A stretch of DNA of 64,000 nucleotides. It comes from CAVVDY01 sp963815775. GTDB taxonomy: Bacteria > Acidobacteriota > Terriglobia > Terriglobales > Acidobacteriaceae. The stretch's first letter is position 1; each line of letters starts with the position of its first letter. Both the position numbers and the translations under genes were made by a program. The DNA lies in the NCBI GenBank assembly GCA_963815775.1, contig CAWFIB010000017.1, forward strand, positions 30,272 through 94,271, given 5' to 3'. Of the stretch, positions 51,749 to 58,641 are shown in pieces. The notes below the pieces were generated by a model. The model was not told the DNA's origin. It saw only the letters and a list, made by a program, of their open reading frames with translations, and ran no database searches.

Positions 51749-52039
51749 TTATCGTTGTGCTTCACCCGCAAGCGGGCAATGATCTTCGACGCAGGCCCTT
51801 GCGTGCGACTGGCTGCGCCACCAAATCCTGTGGGGAACTGGATCGTAACCGGCACGCGCCAACGGATGGCATCGCAGCAGCCGTCCCAAGGCCAGCAGTA
51901 CTCCGGCCAGCGCTCCATGCCGCTCAATAGCTTCCATCGCGTACTCGGAGCAGGTGGGAACGAAGCGGCAGGCGTTGGGCAGCGCCGGCGATACCCATCG
52001 CTTGTAGGCGGACAACACCGATTGCAAAGCCCGCTTCAC
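51749..52039 (-). CDS. yidD: Membrane protein insertion efficiency factor YidD
   Basis: 96 residues from GTG 52037-52039, with AGGAAC five bases upstream. The diagnostic core is YKRWVSPALPNACRFVPTCS followed by EYAMEAIERHGALAG and LLRCHPLARAGYDPVP. The three Cys-containing positions are as in YidD proteins. It helps YidC-mediated insertion at the inner membrane. The start overlaps the rnpA stop as GTGA, a four-base overlap, so translation is probably coupled. Confidence 0.92.
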   Translation of the reverse strand: MKRALQSVLSAYKRWVSPALPNACRFVPTCSEYAMEAIERHGALAGVLLALGRLLRCHPLARAGYDPVPHRIWWRSQSHARACVEDHCPLAGEAQR

Positions 52040-52434
52040 TGTTCCTGAACCTTTGCTTCGCGCGCCCGCTGCAAGGCGAGCCGCAGACCTCGCTGCACTT
52101 CGGCACACAATTCGCCGAAGGGCAGATGTAAAACTGATTTCCGGGGATTGAACACCACGTCCACCGGACTGCTGTCGGCTGGCCAGGCCAAGCGCACCGC
52201 TTCGCGCATTCTGCGCCGGATTCGGTTCCGCTCGACGGAGCCGCCTATGATCTTCCCCACGGTGAAACCCACCCTCAGCGAGCCGGACCCACACTCAAGA
52301 TCGGCGCTGCGGCGCAGGAAAAATACTGTCATGTTCCCGGTAAACTGGCGGCGTCCCTGCTGATACACCTGTTGGAAGTCGGCGTGACGTAACAGGCGCT
52401 TCGTTTTCGGGAATTTTCCACCGGCCTCGGTCAA
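52036..52434 (-). CDS. rnpA: Ribonuclease P protein component
   Basis: About 132 residues. The P-protein core includes KRLLRHADFQQVYQQGRRQF, the arginine-rich RNR motif region VERNRIRRRMREAVRL and RVGFTVGKIIGGSVERNRIR. It binds RNase P RNA and helps 5'-trim pre-tRNAs. The start is a TTG at 52434 in the absence of a nearby ATG; no strong ribosome site was seen. It lies between rpmH and yidD, overlapping the latter by four bases. The C-terminal 30 residues are longer than in Escherichia coli. Confidence 0.94.
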   Translation of the reverse strand: MTEAGGKFPKTKRLLRHADFQQVYQQGRRQFTGNMTVFFLRRSADLECGSGSLRVGFTVGKIIGGSVERNRIRRRMREAVRLAWPADSSPVDVVFNPRKSVLHLPFGELCAEVQRGLRLALQRAREAKVQEQ

Positions 52435-52528
52435 TTCAACGTTCGCCGTCTGAGGAGCACCGGGAAGATCCTCAGCGTATGCGACTCCTGCTGTGCTGTT
52501 TTCTGCTATGAGGCAGAATCCGCGCGGA

Positions 52529-52684
52529 TTACTCGCGGTAACCGGCTTTCACCGCAATGCGTTTGCGTCCTTTAGCACGCCGGCGGGACAACACCGCGCG
52601 GCCGCTCTTGGTCTTCATACGCGAACGAAATCCGTGCGTCTTAGAGCGGTGACGACGATTGGGTTGGAATGTGCGCTTCGGCAT
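52529..52684 (-). CDS. rpmH: 50S ribosomal protein L34
   Basis: A 51-residue gene: starts MPKRTFQPNRRHRSKTHGFR and continues with SRMKTKSGRAVLSRRRAKGR, KRIAV, ending GYRE. This is the full L34 signature and length. ATG at 52682-52684 has GAGGAG eleven bases upstream. It is the first gene of the rpmH-rnpA-yidD-yidC-khpB block. In most bacteria dnaA lies directly upstream in the opposite direction, but here a small cassette intervenes. Confidence 0.97.
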   Translation of the reverse strand: MPKRTFQPNRRHRSKTHGFRSRMKTKSGRAVLSRRRAKGRKRIAVKAGYRE

Positions 52685-52832
52685 TCGTAACTGCGCTCCT
52701 CACTAGGGCAAAATGTCTTTAGGGGCAAACCAAGAGTATACCGGGGCAGGCGGGACCGTGGCAACCTGCGGTGATGTCCTGAGGTGCTGTCCTAACCCGC
52801 TCGATGACAAGCCTCACCTGTGCTGAACTCGG

Positions 52833-53279
52833 TCACTCAGTAATTGTGACCCGCTTGGATCGGCCATCAAATGTGATCACCCAGTTCCGCAAGATGTCTC
52901 GACCGATCAGAATTGCATAGTGTCGCTCTTTGGCAAAAACTGCCGATACTATGCGAATCGGATCTAAGGGCTGTAGGTCAGTTCCGGGGAAGCTGATCGC
53001 ACCGGCGTGTTCTCCACAACGATGAGATGCGCCTATCGCCATAATTTCACTTCCCTCATTTGTTTGGAACAACTTGCAGTGATCAGCAAAAACCTTGCTG
53101 ATCACCGTTACTGACGCTCCAGTATCGAGAAGTGCCCTCATCGTGCGTGGTGGCGGATATTCCAAGCCTATTGCGTGTCCAGTCTCGATCACGTCGTGCG
53201 AGTTGGTGATAACGACATTGATGCAAGGTCCAGGATCGCCCTGATCGAAGGGATTCCAGTGAAGTTCAACGCGCGCCAT
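52833..53279 (-). CDS. Retropepsin-like aspartic protease
   Basis: 148 residues. The motif MRALLDTGASVTVISK (catalytic Asp52 in DTGAS) is the half-active-site of retroviral-type aspartic proteases, which act as homodimers. The flap and second hydrophobic motif appear as IVSAVFAKERHYAILIGRDI, the ILG-like turn. No signal peptide, so cytoplasmic. It follows the partner gene at 53281 with a single base between, a two-gene unit. Substrates of such bacterial proteins are unknown. Base composition is somewhat lower in GC than the rpmH and dnaA neighbours. Confidence 0.85.
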   Translation of the reverse strand: MARVELHWNPFDQGDPGPCINVVITNSHDVIETGHAIGLEYPPPRTMRALLDTGASVTVISKVFADHCKLFQTNEGSEIMAIGASHRCGEHAGAISFPGTDLQPLDPIRIVSAVFAKERHYAILIGRDILRNWVITFDGRSKRVTITE

Positions 53280-53280
53280 A

Positions 53281-53511
53281 CTAGGAGACGAGGTAGACTG
53301 GCTCCGCGATCCAAATCTGTTTCACGAGAAAGGCCCTCGCCGCACCGAACTTCTGCAATCCTGCCTTCAGAGCCTCTGCGTAGGTACTAAAGAAACCCTC
53401 AATAGCTTCATCTTGGATCGCTACGTATGCCCCTGGGTAGGACCGCGACCACTGCTGACGGTGCTCCTCAAAGACTCGGAGTTCTGCGGAGAAAGGGGCT
53501 CGTGCTGGCAT
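53281..53511 (-). CDS. Small partner protein of the aspartic protease
   Basis: 76 residues from ATG 53511, with GGAGG eight bases upstream; an upstream TTG would overlap that site. The sequence ARAPFSAELRVFEEHRQQWS, then YPGAYVAIQDEAIEGFFSTY and EALKAGLQKFGAARAFLVKQ, resembles small proteins often encoded directly before retropepsin-like proteases. Whether it binds, is cleaved by or inhibits the protease is unknown. It is divergent from the RHH-like gene, sharing the dyad-rich gap. Confidence 0.72.
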   Translation of the reverse strand: MPARAPFSAELRVFEEHRQQWSRSYPGAYVAIQDEAIEGFFSTYAEALKAGLQKFGAARAFLVKQIWIAEPVYLVS

Positions 53512-53563
53512 CGGTTTAGCCTCCAATTATTAGACTTGAGGGCCCAAGCGTGGAACATGCTTT

Positions 53564-53593
53564 ATTACGTTATTGCACTATAACGTAATAGTG
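53564..53593. promoter_or_regulatory. Overlapping operator-like dyads between divergent genes
   Basis: ATTACGTTAT (53564-53573) and ATAACGTAAT (53580-53589) form a perfect 10-bp inverted repeat with a 6-base spacer. Overlapping it, CACTAT (53576-53581) and ATAGTG (53588-53593) form a second dyad, also with a 6-base spacer. The site lies midway between the divergent partner gene and the RHH-like gene, an ideal place for autoregulation of both. It is AT-rich against its surroundings. Confidence 0.65.
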
Positions 53594-53630
53594 TAACAAT
53601 GCAAGAATACCGTCAAGAACAAAGTGAGAT

Positions 53631-53921
53631 ATGAGTCCGAAAGAAAAACATATTCCGGACAACGCTCAGCGAACTTCTATCTGTCTCACTGCCGAAGATA
53701 GGGCGGCGATATGGTGGATAAGCCAGGTTCGCCGGCGCCAGAAGAGCAAACGCACGACCACGAACGACATCCTTGTCGACGCCCTTTGGTATTTCCTAGA
53801 GCGGACGGAACAGAAGACCAAAGAGCAGATGCAGGCACTGCTCCCGTCCGTCGCAGAAGAAGAGGAGCGGGAGCGGCCTTCAGCCAAAGTCACTCAAATG
53901 CCGAAGCCCAAGAAAAAATGA
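53631..53921 (+). CDS. Small putative ribbon-helix-helix-type protein
   Basis: 96 residues. The N-terminal half (QRTSICLTAEDRAAIWWISQ, then RTTTNDILVDALWYFLERTE) has the strand-helix-helix pattern of CopG-like repressors. The C-terminal half is highly charged (EEEERERPSAKVTQMPKPKKK region), similar in style to the small protein at 8779. It is divergent from the aspartic-protease unit, with operator-like dyads in between. There is no antitoxin or toxin partner in the usual sense. The DNA-binding role is inferred. Confidence 0.68.
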   Translation: MSPKEKHIPDNAQRTSICLTAEDRAAIWWISQVRRRQKSKRTTTNDILVDALWYFLERTEQKTKEQMQALLPSVAEEEERERPSAKVTQMPKPKKK

Positions 53922-54114
53922 TGAGAGGTTCTGCCTCGGGAACCCAAGGTGCACGCAGCTGTTCCGCGGGCGAACGATATCGCGGTAACCCGGTGCGGTG
54001 ACCTGCACTGTGATTGCGGCAATCGCAACGCGCTGAAAAAAAATTTTTGCACAGTAACTTTCCCGAAATCAATCGTTCGCTCGCGCAATGCATTCGCATT
54101 GGTGCATACCCCTA

Positions 54115-54142
54115 TTGCGCACTTTTTTTTTCGTGCTAGTAT
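54115..54142 (+). promoter_or_regulatory. Candidate dnaA promoter
   Basis: TTGCGC (54115-54120) and TAGTAT (54137-54142), with a 16-base spacer containing a T run, form a sigma70-like promoter about 200 bases before the dnaA start. The 53922-54341 gap shows A/T runs near 54037-54047 but no DnaA box of good quality. Confidence 0.45.
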
Positions 54143-54341
54143 CCCATGCAGCCACAGACAATCGACAGCACGAAACAACGTGCTGGTTGCAAATCAGGCA
54201 GCCCTGCTTGGTGGCGGATCTTTTTATTTGGCCTGAGTTGTGTGACGGACTACGCACTGTGGCATCGTGTTCGGCCCTGTTCCCACTGAACTTTACTTTA
54301 CTACGATCGGTTAGAGGCTCGGATTGCCTCTTTTTGCTGCT

Positions 54342-55730
54342 ATGGCTTCTATCGGAACGCTGACTCCCAATCCGTGGGTGCGTGTGCTCGACGCACTGGA
54401 AAAGAAAGTAAACCGCAGCTCTTACGAAACCTGGCTCAAACCCACCCGTTTCAGCCATTCGCAGGGCTCCGTCCTGTTCGTGCGCGTGCCCACCCCTGAC
54501 TTCTGTCACAACATCGGGGAGAGGTACAGCGACCTGATCAATGAGGCGATCGACGATCTGGGGCTGGAATTCCAGGACGTCGAGTTCGTCACCGATCAGG
54601 AAAAACAGAACGCAGCGCAGAAGGCCCGCAGCGAAGATGCCCACGACGAGAACGGGTCCGAGGTTCCAACGCCAGGGATTGTCCGGCAACAACGTTTCGA
54701 TTGGGATGGAGCGGCACAATTGAATCCCAAATATACGTTCGACGGATTTGTCATCGGCGCCGGCAACCAGTTTGCTCATGCGGCCGCGCGCGCGGTGGCG
54801 GAACGGCCTTCGAAAGCCTACAACCCGCTGTTCCTGTACGGGGGAGTCGGGATGGGCAAAACCCACCTGATGCAGGCGATCGGGCACGATGTGAAACGGC
54901 GCCAGCCGGAGTTGGCCATCTGCTATGTATCCAGCGAGAAGTTCACCAACGACATGATCAACGCGCTGCGATACAACCGCATGACCAGCTTCCGCGAAAA
55001 ATACCGCAACATCGACGTTCTGCTGATCGACGACATCCAGTTCCTGGTCCACAAGGAGCGCACGCAGGAGGAGTTCTTTCACACCTTCAATGCGTTGCAT
55101 GAGTCGCTGCGGCAGATCGTGATCGCCAGCGACCGGCCTCCCAAGGAGCTGGCCGAGATCGAGGACCGCCTGCGCAGCCGATTTGAGTGGGGGCTGATCG
55201 CCGACATTCAGCCGCCCGACCTGGAGACTAAGGTCGCCATTCTGCAGAAGAAAGCCGAAACAGAACACGTTCATCTGCCGACAGACGTCGCGCTGTATAT
55301 CGCGTCGAACATGCGCAGCAACGTGCGCGAACTGGAGGGCGCGCTGATCCGCCTGACCGCCTACTTCTCGCTCACCGGCGGCGAGTTGAACCTGCAGACG
55401 GCGCAGGAAGTGCTCAAGAACGTCATCGACTCGCAAGCGAAGAAGATCACGATCGACTCGATTCAGAAGATGGTGTCCGAGCAATTCGGTCTCAGGCCGG
55501 CGGAAATCAAGGCCAAGAACAATTCGCGTGTGATCGTCTACCCGCGGCAGATCGCCATGTTCCTGGCCAAGCACCTGACGGACGCGTCGCTGCCGGAAAT
55601 CGGACGCCAGTTTGGCGGCAAGCACCACACCACGGTGCTGCACTCGGTCGAGAAGATCGAAGAAGCGCGCAAGACCGACAAGGATTTGAACAGGCTGCTG
55701 AACAAACTCACCGAGGCCTTGGGTGCATGA
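54342..55730 (+). CDS. dnaA: Chromosomal replication initiator DnaA
   Basis: About 462 residues. N-terminal domain I (WVRVLDALEKKVNRSSYETW), a variable linker, the AAA+ domain from NPKYTFDGFVIGAGNQFAHA with Walker A GGVGMGKTHL (about residue 163) and Walker B LLIDDIQFL, and the C-terminal DNA-binding domain with DASLPEIGRQFGGKHHTTVL, the DnaA signature. It opens the origin with ATP and binds DnaA boxes. I use ATG 54342; an in-frame TTG at 54324 has a GAGG before it and adds six residues. A terminator follows, and dnaN comes next. Confidence 0.98.
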   Translation: MASIGTLTPNPWVRVLDALEKKVNRSSYETWLKPTRFSHSQGSVLFVRVPTPDFCHNIGERYSDLINEAIDDLGLEFQDVEFVTDQEKQNAAQKARSEDAHDENGSEVPTPGIVRQQRFDWDGAAQLNPKYTFDGFVIGAGNQFAHAAARAVAERPSKAYNPLFLYGGVGMGKTHLMQAIGHDVKRRQPELAICYVSSEKFTNDMINALRYNRMTSFREKYRNIDVLLIDDIQFLVHKERTQEEFFHTFNALHESLRQIVIASDRPPKELAEIEDRLRSRFEWGLIADIQPPDLETKVAILQKKAETEHVHLPTDVALYIASNMRSNVRELEGALIRLTAYFSLTGGELNLQTAQEVLKNVIDSQAKKITIDSIQKMVSEQFGLRPAEIKAKNNSRVIVYPRQIAMFLAKHLTDASLPEIGRQFGGKHHTTVLHSVEKIEEARKTDKDLNRLLNKLTEALGA

Positions 55731-55754
55731 AACCGTGCGAAAGCGCGGTTTTTC
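55731..55754 (+). terminator. dnaA intrinsic terminator
   Basis: AACCGTGC and GCGCGGTT flank a GAAA loop (55731-55750), followed by TTTT. It lies directly after the dnaA stop. Confidence 0.8.
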
Positions 55755-55783
55755 AGTTTAGGGCGAACTTTTCCTTCCTCCCT

Positions 55784-56010
55784 GCTGTGGACAGTTTGTG
55801 AATCGCTTGGAAGATCCCGGTGGAATCTCGCATACGGCACGGTCTGGCACAAGAGCGGCGGAACGAAGGGGCGGCTTATCCGCAGCCCTCAGCCGCGGAG
55901 GCTGTGGAGGGATGCGGTTTGGCTTCTGTTTTCCACTTTTCCAGCGGGTCTACGGTTACTACTGTTTTATTAGATTCTTATTTGATATAAGGAAAAGCGT
56001 AGTCGCGGGC
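55784..56010. other. Candidate oriC between dnaA and dnaN
   Basis: Words close to the DnaA box TTATCCACA are TTATCCGCA (55876-55884), TGTGGACAG (55786-55794, complement), TGTGGAGGG (55903-55911, complement), TTTTCCACT (55929-55937) and TTTTCCAGC (55937-55945). An AT-rich stretch at about 55956-55998 could be the unwinding element. The location between dnaA and dnaN is a common oriC position. Assignment is inference, as individual boxes are imperfect. Confidence 0.5.
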
Positions 56011-56084
56011 TGAGATGCGAGCTAAACGGTGCAACGCCGATGCAGAAGCCACTCGCGGAGAGCAACGACTTCCCAAAGGGGAAA

Positions 56085-57242
56085 ATGATGGCTGCCGAAG
56101 CTACAGGAGCGGTTCAGGGAACGGCGATGGAAATCAGCGTAAGCAAATTTGAGTTGCTGAAAGAACTGACGGCCACGCAGGGGGTGGTCGAGCGCAAAAC
56201 CACGATTCCCATCCTGTCGAACTTTCTGTTCGAAGCTGCCGATAACCGGCTGAGCATCACCGCTACCGATCTCGACCTGAGCCTGCGCACCTCATGCGCC
56301 GCCAAAGTGAAGAAGGACGGCGCCTGCACCATTCCCGCGCGCAAGCTCTACGACTATGTCAAGCTGCTGCCCGACGGCGATATCTCGATCAAGCTGCTGG
56401 AGAACCACTGGGTCAACATACGTTCCGGCCGCTCGAATACCAAGATGGTCGGCATGGCGCGGGCAAATTTTCCCGGGCTGCCGGCGTTCCCGGCGTCGGG
56501 TGCGCTCAAAGTTCCGGCACAGACGCTGCGCAGCATGATTGGCCGGACGATCTTCGCCATCTCGAACGAAGAATCACGTTACACGCTGAACGGCGGCCTG
56601 ATGGTGCTGAAGGCGGAGTCGATCACCATGGTGGCGACCGATGGCCATCGCCTGGCGCACATCGAGAAGACGGGCGAGCAGTTTGACGTTACCGGCGAAA
56701 ACAAGACGCTCATTCCCAAGAAGGCCATGAGCGAGCTGTATTCATTGCTGCAGAACAGCGAAGTGGACTTCATCGACTTTGCCAAGGATGAGTCGACACT
56801 GTTCTTCCGCATCGGCGATCGGCTGCTGACCTCACGGCAGTTGACCGGGCAGTTCCCCAACTATGAAGCCGTGCTGCCGCGCGAGAACACTAAGTCGGTC
56901 ATCGTACACGGGGATGAGTTGAACACGGCGCTGCAACGCGTGGCGCAGTTCGCTGATGAGCGTTCGCGGGCCATCCGCCTGAAGCTGGACAAGAACGAGA
57001 TCAAGATTTCGTCGTCCTCGACCGACGCCGGCGAGTCGGAAGACTCGATCGAAACGGCCTACACCGCCGATCCCATGACCATCGGCTTCAACTCGGAGTA
57101 CCTGATCGACTTCCTGAAGGCCTCAAGCGCGGGCGATGTGCGGCTGGAGTTCAAGGATGCCCAGTCGGCCGGCCAGATGCGCCCCGAGGAGGGCGACGAC
57201 GGCTTCAAGTACCGCTACGTCGTGATGCCGATGAGGATCTGA
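56085..57242 (+). CDS. dnaN: DNA polymerase III beta subunit (sliding clamp)
   Basis: About 385 residues. The clamp core begins MEISVSKFELLKELTATQGV followed by VERKTTIPILSNFLFEAADN, with MVATDGHRLAHIEK and a C-terminal YRYVVMPMRI (the usual end is M-P-M-R). The ring tethers polymerase III to DNA. ATG 56085 has AAAGGGGAAA just upstream. ATG 56127, matching the usual N-terminus, and ATG 56040 are the alternatives. It lies downstream of dnaA and the oriC candidate on the same strand, the classic order. Confidence 0.96.
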   Translation: MMAAEATGAVQGTAMEISVSKFELLKELTATQGVVERKTTIPILSNFLFEAADNRLSITATDLDLSLRTSCAAKVKKDGACTIPARKLYDYVKLLPDGDISIKLLENHWVNIRSGRSNTKMVGMARANFPGLPAFPASGALKVPAQTLRSMIGRTIFAISNEESRYTLNGGLMVLKAESITMVATDGHRLAHIEKTGEQFDVTGENKTLIPKKAMSELYSLLQNSEVDFIDFAKDESTLFFRIGDRLLTSRQLTGQFPNYEAVLPRENTKSVIVHGDELNTALQRVAQFADERSRAIRLKLDKNEIKISSSSTDAGESEDSIETAYTADPMTIGFNSEYLIDFLKASSAGDVRLEFKDAQSAGQMRPEEGDDGFKYRYVVMPMRI

Positions 57243-57375
57243 AAAGGAGGATCGAGTCCCCCGCTCCTAGCTACCAGCTAAAGTCAAGGCCCATGAAGCA
57301 GGTTCTTCGCTTCGCTCAGGATGACACGTAGAAGTGATCTAACTGACGGCTGATAGCCGAGAGCTGATAGCTCCT

Positions 57376-58059
57376 TCACCCGTTCGGCCTCACGTACTTC
57401 GTCTTGCTGTTGGTCTTGAGCTTGAAGTACTCGCCGTTGATCTTCTTGTTGAGCTGGATGTCGCTATAGGTGGCCAGGCGGTAATCGCCAGAGGGCTCCT
57501 GGAACCTCTGCTGTAAGCTCACGCCGCGCGTGGGATCGATCCACAGCGTGATGGTGGAGAACATGTTGCGGACCTTCTGCGATTTGGGCGTCAGCTCCAG
57601 CTTGCCGGTGCTTACGCCCTGGACTTCTTCCATGCCGTCGAACTTCACATCGAAGGACTTCTCCAGGTCCTTGCCGCTGCCACCGAAGCCGAGCACGAGA
57701 AAGGTCTCGAAGTCGGCCTTGTTCTTGCCCGCGTCATACTCGGTCACCTGCTCGACCCTGGGGACATAGACCTTCACGATGCCCTCAGTGAAGAGCACGT
57801 ACTTCCGGTCGGGTGAAGTGATGTCGGCGGCCATCTGCACGTCGTCGCCCTGGCGGCGGAAGTACATCATGCCCTTCTGCAGATCATGCTCGTCGACGAC
57901 CTTCTGATACTGGTCCCAGACGAATTCGGTTTGGGCGCTGTGGAAGTCGGCGGCGGCGCGATCCATGGAGCCGAGAATGGCTTCCAGATTTTGAGCGTGC
58001 GCGGCCGAGGCCAGCAGCAATCCAACAATGGCGATAGCGAGTTTGTGGTTCATTCGCAT
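57376..58059 (-). CDS. LolA-like outer-membrane lipoprotein carrier family protein
   Basis: 227 residues, with signal peptide (NHKLAIAIVGLLLASAAHAQ). The mature part has LolA/LolB-like beta strands: QTEFVWDQYQKVVDEHDLQK, GMMYFRRQGDDVQMAADITS, VYVPRVEQVTEYDA and LELTPKSQKVRNMFSTITLW, and ends with DIQLNKKINGEYFKLKTNSK. It may carry lipoproteins or bind lipid in the periplasm. Both 58059 and 58053 Met starts are plausible. It is upstream of a small membrane protein gene on the same strand, so the order is LolA-like after the 122-residue gene. Confidence 0.83.
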   Translation of the reverse strand: MRMNHKLAIAIVGLLLASAAHAQNLEAILGSMDRAAADFHSAQTEFVWDQYQKVVDEHDLQKGMMYFRRQGDDVQMAADITSPDRKYVLFTEGIVKVYVPRVEQVTEYDAGKNKADFETFLVLGFGGSGKDLEKSFDVKFDGMEEVQGVSTGKLELTPKSQKVRNMFSTITLWIDPTRGVSLQQRFQEPSGDYRLATYSDIQLNKKINGEYFKLKTNSKTKYVRPNG

Positions 58060-58119
58060 TACTTGAGAAGTTAACACGGCGGCGCAGCCCAGGTTGCACT
58101 CAGGCGCAAATGGCGGCGA

Positions 58120-58488
58120 TCAGCGATGGGCCCAAACCTGATAAGCGACGATTTTCTTTTTGCCGTCGCGCACTGCCTGATAGCGGTCGATGGTGAGCTC
58201 ACCGGAGATGGGTTCCAGCACGCGCAACAGCGACTGCCGGATCTCCTGGTCGCTTCCTGTCTGCACCGCGTCAGCGTCCACCTTGTACACGAACCCGCTG
58301 CCTTCCGGCCTGACAACCACTTCGGTTTGATGCGGCGAGCGCACGGCCGGCTTGTCGCCGAAATTGACCGCCAGCGGGGCCAGAAATATGAAGGCCAGGA
58401 TCAGCGTGACCATGATGTCGTAGCGCACGCTGCCGCGGGGAGAGGTCCACCACAGGTAGCTGCCCAGGGTTTGAGAGAGCTTGCTCAT
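58120..58488 (-). CDS. Small membrane protein of unknown function
   Basis: 122 residues. One membrane helix (about 25-43, DIMVTLILAFIFLAPLAVNF) follows a short cytoplasmic YLWWTSPRGSVRYD segment, and the rest forms a periplasmic beta-rich domain (PHQTEVVVRPEGSGFVYKVD, then EIRQSLLRVLEPISGELTID). It resembles conserved acidobacterial proteins preceding LolA-like genes. No enzymatic motif. It is 60 bases from the LolA-like gene and may be co-transcribed with it. Confidence 0.7.
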   Translation of the reverse strand: MSKLSQTLGSYLWWTSPRGSVRYDIMVTLILAFIFLAPLAVNFGDKPAVRSPHQTEVVVRPEGSGFVYKVDADAVQTGSDQEIRQSLLRVLEPISGELTIDRYQAVRDGKKKIVAYQVWAHR

Positions 58489-58641
58489 GTTTGCATCAAG
58501 TGTAGAGAGCGGCGGTTAGCAGCGCAAGAAAACGGGAACCGCTATTCGCGATTGGCTCTTCGCGGTTCGCCAGACCGCCCTTCAACGCTAAGCATCGCCG
58601 TCTGGCGAAAGCGAAAGGCGAAGAGCGAAAAGCGGCTTTTC

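Noticed and set aside
54069..55643. 524-codon minus-strand open frame over dnaA
   Set aside because: Antisense to dnaA; Arg/Gln-rich translation without any family pattern.
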